From the NCBI RefSeq assembly GCF_029227915.1, contig NC_079886.1:12175501-12239500 (forward strand): a DNA stretch of 64,000 nt. Reading direction: 5' to 3'. The position numbers and the translations under genes are program-made. Source of the stretch: Hydractinia symbiolongicarpus. Taxonomy: Eukaryota > Cnidaria > Hydrozoa > Anthoathecata > Hydractiniidae. Under the pieces are notes generated by a model. That model worked only from the letters and a program-made list of their open reading frames with translations. It was not told the DNA's origin and did not search any database. How positions within the stretch are numbered: position 1 is the first letter of the stretch; each line of letters starts with the position of its first letter. Positions 55,087 to 64,000 of this stretch are shown here, piece after piece.

Positions 55087-56020
55087 GTGGAAAGTAAAAA
55101 TGATAAAAAGCTAGCGAGGAAACGTAATGTTATTTTAAACAGTATAAAGTCTATCGTGTGCATAAATGAAGAAAAGTTACAAAACGTTGAAGAAAATGAA
55201 AAAGATTTAATTAAAGGCAAATATCCACACACGGAAAACGTTCCGCGGACCGGACCGGCTCAAACAAAAACAAAGCTTTGCGCATGCTTATCGTTAGCTC
55301 ATTACGCAATCGAAAAGGAAAATTGTCCGGTCCGAGAAACCAGAAGAAAGTTGAAATGTTTTCAACTTTTTTTCTGGTCTGCGGAGCGACAAGCTACAAA
55401 AAATAGCCAAGTGACATCAACAAACCACCGGCAGCAGCAAGCACATGCTTTTCATCCATATTATGTTGTTATTATTGTCGTAGCAACGTAGAAATTAAAT
55501 TTCGCTCTTCAAAGTACTGGAATAGAACGAAACGGGATGGAACAGATTCTTATCGTTATCCGGTCCGGTCCGCGGTACGTTTTCCGTGCGTGGATATTGG
55601 CCTTAACTCAGGAGAAATTATTACTAGGAAATTAAGGTTATATCATTCTACGAACAAATTAATAAAAAACTAAACGACGATACTCAAGCAGGTAAAGAAA
55701 TAGACGATGCTTTTGATTATTTTTGATTAGTTAGTTATGCTTTCGATCTTCGAATTACTGCACACAGAAACGAAATTAATAAGAAGAGGTACACAAAAAT
55801 CCAAGTTACTGCAAACATGTACGTTTATCAAAACTGGAAATGGTTAAATGTTTGGGAGATTGTACTAAATGGAAAGCTTTTATGGACACGCTTCATTCAG
55901 CAGTACATTTATCTACACAAATCAGCGACGTGAAAATGTTTAATTACTCACGTTCTTATCTCTGGTTTGCCTCTATCAAGTGATAATTATGAAAAGGCGA
56001 TCAAGCTTCTCAAGGTATAG
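55087..56020 (+). pseudogene. BEL/Pao gag, N-terminal and middle part, split by a MITE
   Basis: Before the MITE: KKLARKRNVILNSIKSIVCI and EEKLQNVEENEKDLIK (the KR...I..SI coiled start of BEL gag). After it: YEQINKKLNDDTQAGKEIDD (about 55655-55714), then in shifted frames KWKAFMDTLHSAVHLSTQIS (about 55865-55925) and DNYEKAIKLLK (about 55983-56015). These match the DUF1759-type pattern 'W..F...F...VH....LS...K..YL......NY..A...L'. Gag would form the particle; here it is broken and interrupted. Confidence 0.7.
55215..55602. mobile_element. 388-bp MITE, TTAA target site, piggyBac-like
   Basis: Ends: AGGCAAATATCCACACACGG with AAAACGTTCCGCGGACCGGA on the left, and, reading inward on the reverse strand, GGCCAATATCCACGCACGGA with AAACGTACCGCGGACCGGAC on the right. 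About 43 bp with few mismatches. TTAA flanks both sides (55211-55214, 55603-55606). TTAA duplication is typical of piggyBac-type elements. The interior includes a smaller foldback (CCAGAAGAAAGTTGAAA...CTTTTTTTCTGG) and no transposase. Confidence 0.9.
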
Positions 56021-56479
56021 TAACACGCAGATAATAATAACCGCGAACACAAAGCTCTTTATTGCATGAAAATTTTGCGGAATAAAATTTTCGAGGTTAT
56101 TTTAATTTTGCGTTTTTTTTGCCCAAAATTGTATTTCGCGGCATTTAAATTTCGTGGTTCGAAAAAAATTGAAAATGAGATCTTTTGAAAAAAAATTGTG
56201 TATTTTCGTTACCGCAGACAAGTAATAAGGCATTGAGTAAAGAATTTTTTTTATTACATTCCTTCAAAATGATCATTTTCCCGAAGGATTAGGGAATACG
56301 TGTGTGGAATTTCGCTCCAGTTCGAAAACGCGTCATTTTTGTTATCCCTATCCACGCCTGACTCACAGGGCCATAGCTAAGGATTTGCCGAATTTCTTTT
56401 GATATTTCTAGAATAGGAGTGATGTTGCTTTCGCTTTTCGGTTGAGCCGTCGACATTAAAGGATCGTTATCTCGAAATG

Positions 56480-57360
56480 CATATAATTATGGCCGCCAGC
56501 ACAGATGCTTTCCATGCGTTAGGAATCACTTTCTTTGCTTTGCTTGTGATTATATGATTGAAAAAGTTCGTCATTGTGCCTGTACTAGTGTTAAACATCT
56601 TTTAACCATATTTTTTTTGGCATAGACACTTACAGTAAAGTCGAGAGGTTGGAAAATCGATGACAAGTTCGCTGGAACAAAATCAAACAGGATCTTGTTT
56701 TCTTTGAGTAGATCTGAAAGAAGCCTTCTGGTGTTTAAAATGAAATCGTTCCCGTTCGCTCTAGATGTACGGAATTAAAAAAACCCTTGATGATTTTCAT
56801 GGATTTGTGTTCGTTGCTGTATTGTATTTTGTTGACACTAAGCGAAAAATGTTGCAAATATTAAAATCTCGGCAAACTTTGGGTTGTTTTTCCTCCGTAA
56901 TTTAATTGCATTCCTAGAAATTGACCATCCAGCGTGATTTGAATGTTACCGTTATGGCTCGTTTCTCATCGCTTCCTTTAATGAGAACTTGCTTGCTATT
57001 TTATTTAGCTACGTGGTGCTGGCGACTAACACAAATTTGAAAGGAGTTTAGTCGAAATTTAAGATGAGCGTTTCCGGTATCGCTTTATCGTTTACATTCT
57101 TTACAAATGAATGGTTGAAAAGCAGCTGTTTTATCACCAGTGGTGGCTTGTTTTCGACAAACTATCTATCCTGCGCTATGTATTTGACGTACTTTCTATA
57201 AGAAGAGTTTTCTTCAGACACCGATGTTTCAACGGCAACATAATCGATGGTTCCCAGCAAATCCAAATTGACTGTCTCGAATGTCTTCACTGTCTTCACT
57301 GTCTTCACTGTCTTAGAAAATATTGCAGAAAATGCAAAAAACATTTATCACAATGCGTGT
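56480..57360 (-). pseudogene. DDE transposase (pogo/Tigger DDE_1 type), broken
   Basis: Read on minus from 57360 downward: TVKTVKTVKTFETVN (a 9-bp expansion), KAIPETLILNFD followed by a stop where Q of NFDQT is expected (the first catalytic D region, about 57040-57075), GSDEKRAITVTFKS, then in a shifted frame LDGQFLGMQLNYGGKTTQSL (about 56880-56940). Further blocks are LLKENKILFDFVPANLSSIF, QPLDFTVSVYAKK (about 56610-56705) and IITSKAKKVIPNAWKASVLA (about 56500-56560). The order matches family proteins (IP.ELI.N.DQT; DKR.IT.TF; G.FL..QL.Y.GKT; VP...T...QPLD). Several frameshifts and stops; inactive. Confidence 0.75.
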
Positions 57361-57362
57361 AA

Positions 57363-58315
57363 ATATAGGAAAAACCCTGACAAGGTGTAAATTTATTAAT
57401 TGCGTTAATACATTTACTTTGAGATGCTCCATGTCTTCTTTGAGAAAGACATAAAATAGTATGTCGAATGTTTTGAAACGCGATACGCTTAGTACAAGAA
57501 TCATCACACCATTATCTTCGTTATCCACTGGTTTACGATGGTCTTGAAATCCCTTGTAAATTATCAAAAACAATATATGCTGATCGACAGACACTGCAAG
57601 ACCTCCATGAAGAACACGCAGCAGGAGCGGCGCCACAAAAGTAGGGGAGGGGGGCTTAGGCTTAGGCGTAGTGGGAGATTTTGACATTTTAGTGACATTC
57701 AACGAGCGAATCGAGCTGCCCAAACAGCTGGGGTCCAGGGGGGCGCTGTAAGCCCCCTGGTAGAATCAACGCATTTTAAGAGTCCTGAAACACGTAAACG
57801 GCTATATTTAGTGAGATAGCCTGCAGGTTCTCTGGTTGATTAACATCAATTTTCATGCAGTGATAGAGACATTTATTGGCAGAAAATAAAAAATTATTAC
57901 TTAGCAAAAAAGGCCCTGCGGAGAAGAAGTTATCATAGTTTCACTTCTTTTCGATGGTTTTGAGCATCTCGGTTGGAATCTCGTTGACATAGTGAAACAA
58001 ACTTTTGGGAAACGGTTACGCTCCAAAACAGATATTAAAATCTGACAAAGTAAACTAAAAAAACAGCCGAAAGGTCGAATCAAGAAACTGATCAGCCCAG
58101 CTGCAGCAAAAGTAAAGAAATTGAAACTTTTTTTAAAGGCTTAGCCAAAGAAAAACATGTAGAGGAACGAGATAAAAATCGAAAAAATTGTGATTAACCG
58201 GATTTTGCAATTTAAAAAAAAATGGATTTTTTCAAAGCATTTTAATTTCACGGCTTTCCAAACTCAACCACTTAACCGCAAAATTTTTATGCCGCGAAAT
58301 TTTTATGCAATAAAA
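57363..58315. other. N-terminal side of the nested transposon, unassigned
   Basis: Expected to hold the transposase N-terminal (DNA-binding) part. A plus-strand stretch with RIKKLISPAAAKVKK and minus frames with MSKSPTTPKPKPPSP exist, but neither is recognisable. A word GGTCCAGGGGGGCGCTGTAAGCCCCC (hairpin of CAGGGGG/CCCCCTG) lies near 57735-57760. Confidence 0.3.
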
Positions 58316-58559
58316 TATATGATGACGTAGAACCGAACGTTTTGGATATCGACAGAAGAAGTTTTGGTTCGTAATTATCACTTATTATTACGGGGAGACT
58401 TCTCATTAACTTTTAAGTTGAACGTTAGTAGGAAGAGGTTTGGGATTTATCTATGCTCCTCAACTTAATCGCGATGAAACTAGTGCTCGAAAAAATAATG
58501 ATAGTACTGACTAATCCTGCAACTCGTAACCGCAAAGACCAATATGAAGGTGGTAAGGC

Positions 58560-59340
58560 TTATTTATTCGATTAAATAGGATTAGTTGTGTGTTTTGTAA
58601 CAAAAATCATTGGTCTGGTGAATGTGACGTTATCATCGATAGTATCGCTGGTAAAATAAATTTTAAGGAAAGCCAACCTCTGCCTTTTGTGTTTGAAAAA
58701 AACCCACAAGATCAGAGAATGCTCAAAACAAAAACCTGTTTCTATTGCAAAGGTGTTTATACCTCCGCGATTTGTATGCAACGTAAGAAGGCTGATAATC
58801 ATTCCCATTCTGAAATTAAAGTGATTCACGTGCAAAATATTATCAACAATGTTTTACTTCAAACCGTTGACGTTATGCATGAAATCATAAGTAGCTCTCA
58901 CCACAGGTCATGATTACAATTTTGTTTGACTCCGGATCACAAAGGTCTTATTTATCTCACCACATTCGCAAAGTGCTAAAATTGAACACTGACTCTAACG
59001 AAAATATAAATATTTCTACGTTCAACCACAACACTGCTACACCTAAAAATCTTAATGTAATCGTCAACATAGAGTCGCTTTCTGTACCGAATATTTGTTT
59101 ACTCATCAAAAAAAACTGTGTGAATTTAGCACGGGAAAATTGTGTTAGCTTCAAAGGATTGAAGTTAGCCGACTCAGGGTCTAAAGAGTAAGTTGACATG
59201 CTAAGAGGATTAGCTATTTACTGGGACTTTGCCCCATAAACGTAAAACGTACAGCGGAAGAAGTAGTTGTTATCGAGATGAAGTTTGGTTGGGTACTAAG
59301 TAGACTGATCTCGAGCTCAGAAGGGCTTGATTTAGACAAC
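58560..59340 (+). pseudogene. BEL/Pao gag zinc knuckles and aspartic protease, frameshifted
   Basis: Zinc knuckles: CVFCNKNHWSGECDV (about 58590-58630), CLLCLKKTHKIREC in another frame (about 58682-58722) and CFYCKGVYTSAIC (about 58738-58776), the typical chain of C..C...H....C modules. The protease frame begins at 58910: MITILFDSGSQRSYLSHHI with the DSG catalytic triplet, ending near 59190 in LKLADSGSKE. Decayed continuation VDMLRGLAIYWDFAP and EMKFGWVLSR (about 59190-59310) corresponds to 'D.LIG.D.YW......LGWVLSG'. The protease would cut the polyprotein; stops and shifts abolish it. Confidence 0.75.
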
Positions 59341-60090
59341 TCCAACAATCTAGTACACATGCTAATCAGGAAAATGCACTTGTGCGGATAATAGACTTCG
59401 TGTACAGGAACTTGTTAGAAGCAATCTTTTGATTCAAACGAGTTATTTGATAGGTTAAAAGACAAATAATACTAGGTGGCATTTTTTCCATTATTGGTGT
59501 AGCCTCTGCGTGACGTCATCACTTTTACAATTAGCAAATAATAAAAGTCGAAATTTTGAGTTTTCTTTCTTTTATTCGATAGAGCATTAAAAAAGGTTCA
59601 AAAAATATATAAGAGCATTGCCATATAATTAATGCGTTGGGGAAATACGGGGGTTAAAGGCAGTCCAAATCAGGGGGTCCGACGAATATAAAATACCTTT
59701 TCTACTTGTATAATGAAAGGTATATACCACCGTAACATGTATTTCAAATTAACAATCTTTACTTGAATAAAATTGCAACTGAAATTTTACAAAATAACAA
59801 ATTTTTCAAATTCATTATAATATTTATTTTTATGGAATTCCTTATATTTCTTTTTACAAGTCTTTGCACACTAAAGACATAGTGGTCCCAGCTGACAAAA
59901 CTACCAACGAAAGTTTGCGCCGTTTTTACCTCTCCGAAAATTAACAGGCCAAGTTTGAGGGACTGTTGGTACAAGGATGAGCATGTTATATGTTATATGT
60001 CATTCCACTTTTTCCATACTTCGTCGCATTTGTGCTCCCCCAATAACTATTTGCGCAGACATAAAAAAGACGTTCGTCTAAATATGCGTT
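59341..60090. other. Decayed interval between protease and reverse transcriptase
   Basis: Should contain the N-terminal reverse transcriptase, but no block could be read; probably deleted or replaced by AT-rich insertion sequence. Confidence 0.35.
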
Positions 60091-61165
60091 AACGAAGCCG
60101 ATCGGGATTATCTAAGATTTTTCTGGTTTAACGACTTTTTCGCGGACAAACCTAATATTGTTCGAATTCGTTTTGCTCCATTAGTTTTTGGCTTCACTTG
60201 CTCACCGTTTTGCTTAAAAAAGACTATACGTGACCATATGAAAACAATGGGGACTTAATCCTGAATTCGTTGATACTGTTTTAAAGTTGATGATTTTATC
60301 GAAGAAAGTGTGAACGTAGAAGACTCTTTGCAACTCTTTAAAACATTGCGTTTAGTTTTTAAAAAATAACCTTAGAACTAACAACAAGGAACTTTATAAC
60401 ATTTTTCAACTTACTATTGCTGAAATGAATATATCACAAGAAGTTTCATAAAGCGGAATGTTTTAATTATCGATTTCAATAGACTCATTCAATTAGCTAC
60501 ACCTTTGCCTCCTTCAAGATGGAATAATCTAAAAGTTGTTTTATCATTTTATGAGGCGCTTGTTCTTTTACAATCAATCCTCGTCAGCTTAAAACGCTAT
60601 TGCAGAAAATGTGTAAACGTAAAATGAGTTGGGACGAAGAAATTGGGGACGACTTAAGACGTTGTTAGGAAAATAATTTGTCAGAGCCGGAAGGGATGGG
60701 TGAATAGAAGTTGAACGTAGATTTGAGGAAAATACGGTTGATGACCCGGTTGTGGCACGAGGATATCAACAATATATCAACTAGGATACGGAACGAGTAT
60801 GTAAGTCAGGTCGGAATTGAAGAGTGGAAAGGTTGTTATAAGTTAGTTAACCTCGAAATTACGGGTTGCACCAATAAAAAGTCTGTCGATGCCAAGATTC
60901 GAACTTTTGGGTAACGTGTTGTCGTCACGTTTAATCAATGCTGTTGCATTTGCTTTTTTTGTAGTACATTTTGATAGGGTTATGTTGTGGAGTGATTAGA
61001 TGATTTCACTTTCATGGGTAAAGGCTACGGATGAGGCATTTAATTGTTTTATCGAAAACCGAGTGAGAGAGATTAGAAAAGATGCGAATCCAAATAGTTT
61101 CTATTGCATAGGAAAAAGTCTAAATCCAGCTGATATAAGTACCAGAAAGGAAATCAGCTAACTCA
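60091..61165 (+). pseudogene. BEL/Pao reverse transcriptase and RNase H/connection fragments
   Basis: In successive frames: DRDYLRFFWFNDFFADKPNI then VRIRFAPLVFGFTCSPFCLK and KTIRDHM (about 60100-60243; pattern D...LRFLW....RF..V.FG..SSPFLL..TI..H). Then VDDFIEESVNVEDSLQLFKT (about 60282-60340, the Y/FVDD catalytic region and following helix). KMCKRKMSWDEEIGDDLRR (about 60606-60660) matches 'K..WD..L'. FIENRVREIRKDANPNSFYC and GKSLNPADISTRKEIS (about 61050-61158) match the 'F..NRV.EI......W......NPAD..SRG' segment at the end of RNase H. Fragments lie in order but in different frames. Confidence 0.72.
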
Positions 61166-61854
61166 ATTTTTTTTACTCTTATTCAAATTTTGCAATTGGC
61201 GAACAAAAGGTCGTTCCACTACTCCTGAGATCAAAAGGCAGCCTGTAACACTGTTACGTAATTGCCTAATTCCAATGATGTTTTAAATATAACCCCTACA
61301 ACAAACTCGTTTGTATCACCGCACGCATCAACCGTTTTGTAAACAAAATAAAACACAAGATTAAAAACAAATAAAAAGCCCTTGCAGGCTAAAAGATTTC
61401 GGATTCTTGCTCGTGTGTAATTGTTTTCCCTTATACCTTTCGAGTTCGCAAGTAACCCGTTTTGTACAGAACTTCTACAATGTTGTTCCGTCATTTCAAT
61501 TAAATAGGTATTATCCCATGGTATTATCTTGAACTTGCAAATTGTTTCATGCAGTGCGTGAGTTACAGGCTAGAACAAACCAACGCGTTACTGTTAGCGG
61601 ACAAAGCAAGGGTCATAAGTTGAAGTAGCCACGGTAAAAAGAACGCAAGCTAATCAGACTTCGGAATCAGATTTCATCTGGTCGCAGCGATCAGGCGAAA
61701 AAGTAGGAACCAATCCTATTCTAGCGCCGTTTGCCAGGCGCAAACCGAAAAATTATTTTTATGCAATTAGTGTATCTTTACATTTTTTTCAAGAAAGACG
61801 TATCACAGAGTCAATTTAAACAAAAAACAGGAACCAATCTGTCGCTAACAACGA
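61166..61854. other. Non-coding, between BEL blocks
   Basis: No block recognised. Contains GCAACCGGAACC/AGGAACCAATCC-like repeated words (61705-61720, 61830-61840) near the repeat at 61855. Confidence 0.35.
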
Positions 61855-61985
61855 GCTGAGTGCTTAGTACAGGTAAACGATCTTGCACATATGTAAAGGT
61901 GTAATACTCTTTTCTATAAAAACTTTATCGCAACTTCGGCTTAAATAAAAACAAGGGAAACAGCTTGTCGTTACCCCGTCAAGCT
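61855..61985 (-). repeat. Copy of the 46-kb repeat family, reverse orientation
   Basis: Reverse strand reads GACGGGGTAACGACAAGCTG, TTTAAGCCGAAGTTGCGATA and AAAGTTTTTATAGAAAAGAG, matching 46250-46335. Its position between BEL RNase H and integrase suggests a further insertion in the retrotransposon. Confidence 0.8.
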
Positions 61986-62686
61986 TAAAAAATAACTTTT
62001 AATGAATAATAAATTTTATTTTGCGGAGTAAGTATTTATAGCAATAATAAAAGGTGTCTACCTACTAACTGCATTTAGCAAAAGAAATATTAATCAAGAA
62101 TTTTGTTGTAGCTAGCCAAAGCTATTTTTACTTTTTAGGAAGAAGTAGCTTAAGAGCTGGCTAGAGAGCCACAACCCCAGCATAAGAATAAATAATAATA
62201 TACCAAACTTTAAAAAAATTAGAATAAAAAATGCTAGCTACAGGTAGCTTGCTTTAGCAGGATGCTGCCTTGAAACCTACGTTTGTAGCGAAAATTTTAA
62301 AATCAATTTGCTTCAGATTTACATCGCTAGAAAACGTGATAATCTTTAAAAACATCACAGAACCCTTTAACGTGTGAAAACATAAATACAATGAAGAGAA
62401 TATCTTAAACGTTGATAGAATTGAAATTTAGGCAGTCGAATAATTGCACTAACCCAATCAAATATTTCTCTTCGCTTCAAAAAGCTTCGCTTCGCAGCTT
62501 GGTAAACAAGCTGGAGTATAATCTATAATGCGTGCTTGAACTCGATCCTTGAAAGGAACGACTCGTACCTTAACCCCTAGAGCTCGGTTTAGTTGAACAA
62601 AACCGCCTCGTTAAAAACATAACTGAAAGTGAAAATTTGAAGGAGTATCTAGCATAGCTTATCAAATAATATTAAATAACAGTCGT
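61986..62686. other. Non-coding
   Basis: AGCT tract at about 62110-62165; no gene seen. Confidence 0.4.
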
Positions 62687-62905
62687 AACGCAGTATTCAT
62701 TCTACTTTCCCAATTCACGAATATCAAGATACGCACACAGCCGGCGTAGCGCTAGGTCGCGGTGCCAGCTTGGACTTTAAAAGTCGTGACGTTACGGCTA
62801 ATCGGTTGAAAAATCGGTCGAAGAAGAAGAAGGAGGGGAAGAAGAAAAAGAAAAAGACCGCCTGTTTTAATAAGATCTCGGATGTTCTCGGAAATCTTAA
62901 TGAAT
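62687..62905 (+). other. Open frame with lysine-rich tract, unassigned
   Basis: A 72-codon frame without ATG reads HEYQDTHTAGVALGRGASLD, FKSRDVTANRLKNRS, a run of about 15 mostly Lys residues (purine tract 62818-62857), then TACFNKISDVLGNLNE and TAA. It is GC-richer than the flanks at its start. It might be an exon or part of an inserted element; the purine tract makes the opposite-strand Phe/Leu-rich frames spurious. Confidence 0.2.
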
Positions 62906-63387
62906 AAACTTGAAACAACATTTGCAGCTGCTACAATTGAGCACACGGATTGAAGCTAATCAAATTTGTATCCAAGCCCTTACTGACAAAAACAAGTTAG
63001 TTTTTTTCTGTTTACTCTGCCGAACGAGGTATAGTAAGATGCCAAAGTAGACTAACTTACGCACTCTTACCGACTAAAACTTAGTAACCGATTCTTATTG
63101 ACCGATCGCACCCGCTTACATCTCTGATTGTCATCGATATACACGAATGCATAAATCATATCTCTCAGAAAGTGACTCTAACGGAATTTCAGACAAAGAT
63201 ACTGGGTAAGAAGTGAAATAAGTTTCATCAGATCTTTCGATCGTTTCTCGATGCTATAAAAGAAAAAGCTGTAATGACAGTCGCCTGTTTTACGCGATAG
63301 CCCCAGGCAATCCCGGGCCAGTTCTTTATTTGTAACGTTTTCGTTAAAGAAATTATGCATAAATCCTAAGTTACGTTATATACATGC
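62906..63387. other. Non-coding
   Basis: No gene seen before the integrase blocks begin near 63388. Confidence 0.35.
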
Positions 63388-63930
63388 CAACAGAGCAGTA
63401 CTACTTTACCTAAGTCTAAGTTCCGAACCATTTATATGAAGTTTTTCGTACAATTATAGCACGGAAGGGCTGTCCTGATCGCATCATCCCGACAATAGTA
63501 CCAAGTTTGTTTCAAAAGAACAAGAATTTTGTCTCATAGTTGCGAGTAAGTGGCATTTCAATATACCGTTAGCCCCTTGGACATGTTTTTTTTTGAATGC
63601 TTTGTCCGTAGCACTAAGAATTGTTACAAAAGGATATTGGAAATGTTAAATTGTCTTAAGAAAGGCTGTTTATTATACAGTTAGAAGTGGAAATGGTTTT
63701 AAATAATTGACCTTTAACTTACGTGTACCCAAACGAGTTCGGAGACTGCAAAACACCAAATCATTTATTGTTTAGAAGACCGCTTCATTACATACCACCA
63801 ACGCCACTTAGTTGCCGTACGAATCTTTTGATATCACATCATACAGTACTAAAGTTTTGGTACGAACCTAAAGTTCGACTTCTAGAAAACCAGTTAACAA
63901 ACTTTTCCGAACTCGCGAATTGAAAGGGAA
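63388..63930 (+). pseudogene. BEL/Pao integrase, core and C-terminal part, frameshifted
   Basis: NRAVLLYLSLSSEPFI (about 63390-63437, 'TRAVHLE'), FRTIIARKGCPDRII (about 63442-63488), DNSTKFVSKEQEFCLIVASK and WHFNIPLAPW (about 63491-63582, the 'SDN...F' to 'W.F....APW.GG' region), ECFVRSTKNCYKRILEMLNC (about 63596-63655, 'FERLV.S.K'), EVEMVLNN and PLTYV (about 63686-63727), then PNEFGDCKTPNHLLFRRPLH (63726-63790, 'LTPNHLL.GR'). One shift lies in the T-run at 63586-63593, and TGA replaces R of NSRPLTY. The catalytic D and E region is degraded. Reading fades at about 63930, near the window edge. Confidence 0.8.
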
Positions 63931-64000
63931 GCTGTTGAATTCAGAAAAACTGAGAAGAAAGTTTGCTACTTAAACATTGTGTATATATTTTATTTTTTAT

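Larger units (their letters stand above)
56050..58316 (-). mobile_element. ~2.3-kb pogo/Tigger-like DNA transposon inserted in BEL gag
   Basis: TTTATTGCATGAAAATTTTG(CGG) near 56061 is mirrored by CCGCAAAATTTTTATGCCGC followed by GAAATTTTTATGCAATAAA ending near 58313. Between them the minus strand carries a decayed DDE transposase. The element separates the gag middle (ending 56020) from the gag zinc knuckles (from 58560). Exact ends and target duplication could not be fixed, so boundaries are approximate. Confidence 0.7.
55087..63930 (+). mobile_element. Long BEL/Pao LTR-retrotransposon corpse with nested insertions
   Basis: Recognisable BEL/Pao blocks occur in the correct order on plus: gag (55087-56020), zinc knuckles and protease (58560-59340), reverse transcriptase (60091-60360), RNase H/connection (60610-61165) and integrase (63388-63930). 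Two DNA transposons sit inside gag (55215-55602 and about 56050-58316). A further ~2.2 kb separates RNase H from integrase. Every coding block has stops or frameshifts. No LTRs were identified; the right LTR may lie beyond the window. Confidence 0.8.

Noticed and set aside
55087-55491. 134-codon plus ORF as a single host gene
   Set aside because: It starts at GTG and runs from BEL gag into a TTAA-flanked MITE; the C-terminal two thirds are MITE sequence.
57162-57344. Stand-alone Thr/Val-rich gene
   Set aside because: Part of the broken DDE transposase; the TVKTVK run is a 9-bp expansion.

Overview
The window is AT-rich eukaryotic DNA with sparse, intron-containing genes and many transposable-element (TE) relics. 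I see no operons, ribosome-binding sites, rRNA or CRISPR. The intronless rhodopsin-type GPCR, the very short introns (about 200-235 bp), the AGCT-repeat tracts and the TE mixture (Polinton-type polB, DIRS, BEL/Pao, CR1-like LINE, pogo/Tigger, P/THAP9-like) suggest a cnidarian, probably a hydrozoan. This is inference from content; no species marker is present.

Layout. 1-6.1 kb: a decayed P-element/THAP9-type transposase with an internal 180-bp tandem duplication, then a stretch resembling a broken nuclear-receptor zinc-finger module. 6.1-16.9 kb: mostly non-coding, with several small inverted-repeat elements, TTTA microsatellites, a cluster of palindromic CGGGAGC boxes, and a candidate two-exon gene for a tiny secreted protein (13.0-13.4 kb). 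17.5-18.6 kb: a complete class-A GPCR on the minus strand, the best host gene here, flanked by an inverted pair of ~200-bp repeats. 19.8-26.4 kb: almost empty apart from microsatellites and a ~115-bp tandem repeat. 26.4-29.5 kb: a GC-richer Polinton/Maverick-type fragment whose DNA polymerase B gene is broken and cut off after motif A. 29.6-33.9 kb: a CR1-like LINE directly abutting it and itself split by a pogo/Tigger deletion derivative. 34-41.5 kb: a 43-44-bp minisatellite, a DIRS element with an intact gag-like ORF but broken pol, and an old satellite. 42-47.7 kb: a MITE, two tRNA-like SINE heads, CT-rich repeats and a poly(A)-tailed retrotransposon fragment. 48.1-48.7 kb: a newly assembled two-exon gene (minus) for a 121-residue secreted, possibly peptide-precursor protein. 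50-53.4 kb: a 1.5-kb TIR element and a 23-bp minisatellite. 54.0-54.9 kb: a minus-strand gene of at least three exons for an unknown 132-residue basic protein. 55.1-63.9 kb: one long BEL/Pao retrotransposon corpse with a TTAA-flanked MITE and a 2.3-kb pogo-like DNA transposon nested in its gag.

The most interesting host signals are the two spliced minus-strand genes at 48.2-48.7 kb and 54.0-54.9 kb: their exons join in frame at good splice sites and are invisible to single-ORF searching. The most interesting element signals are the nested insertions with in-frame pre-insertion sites and the anticodon-less tRNA-like heads.
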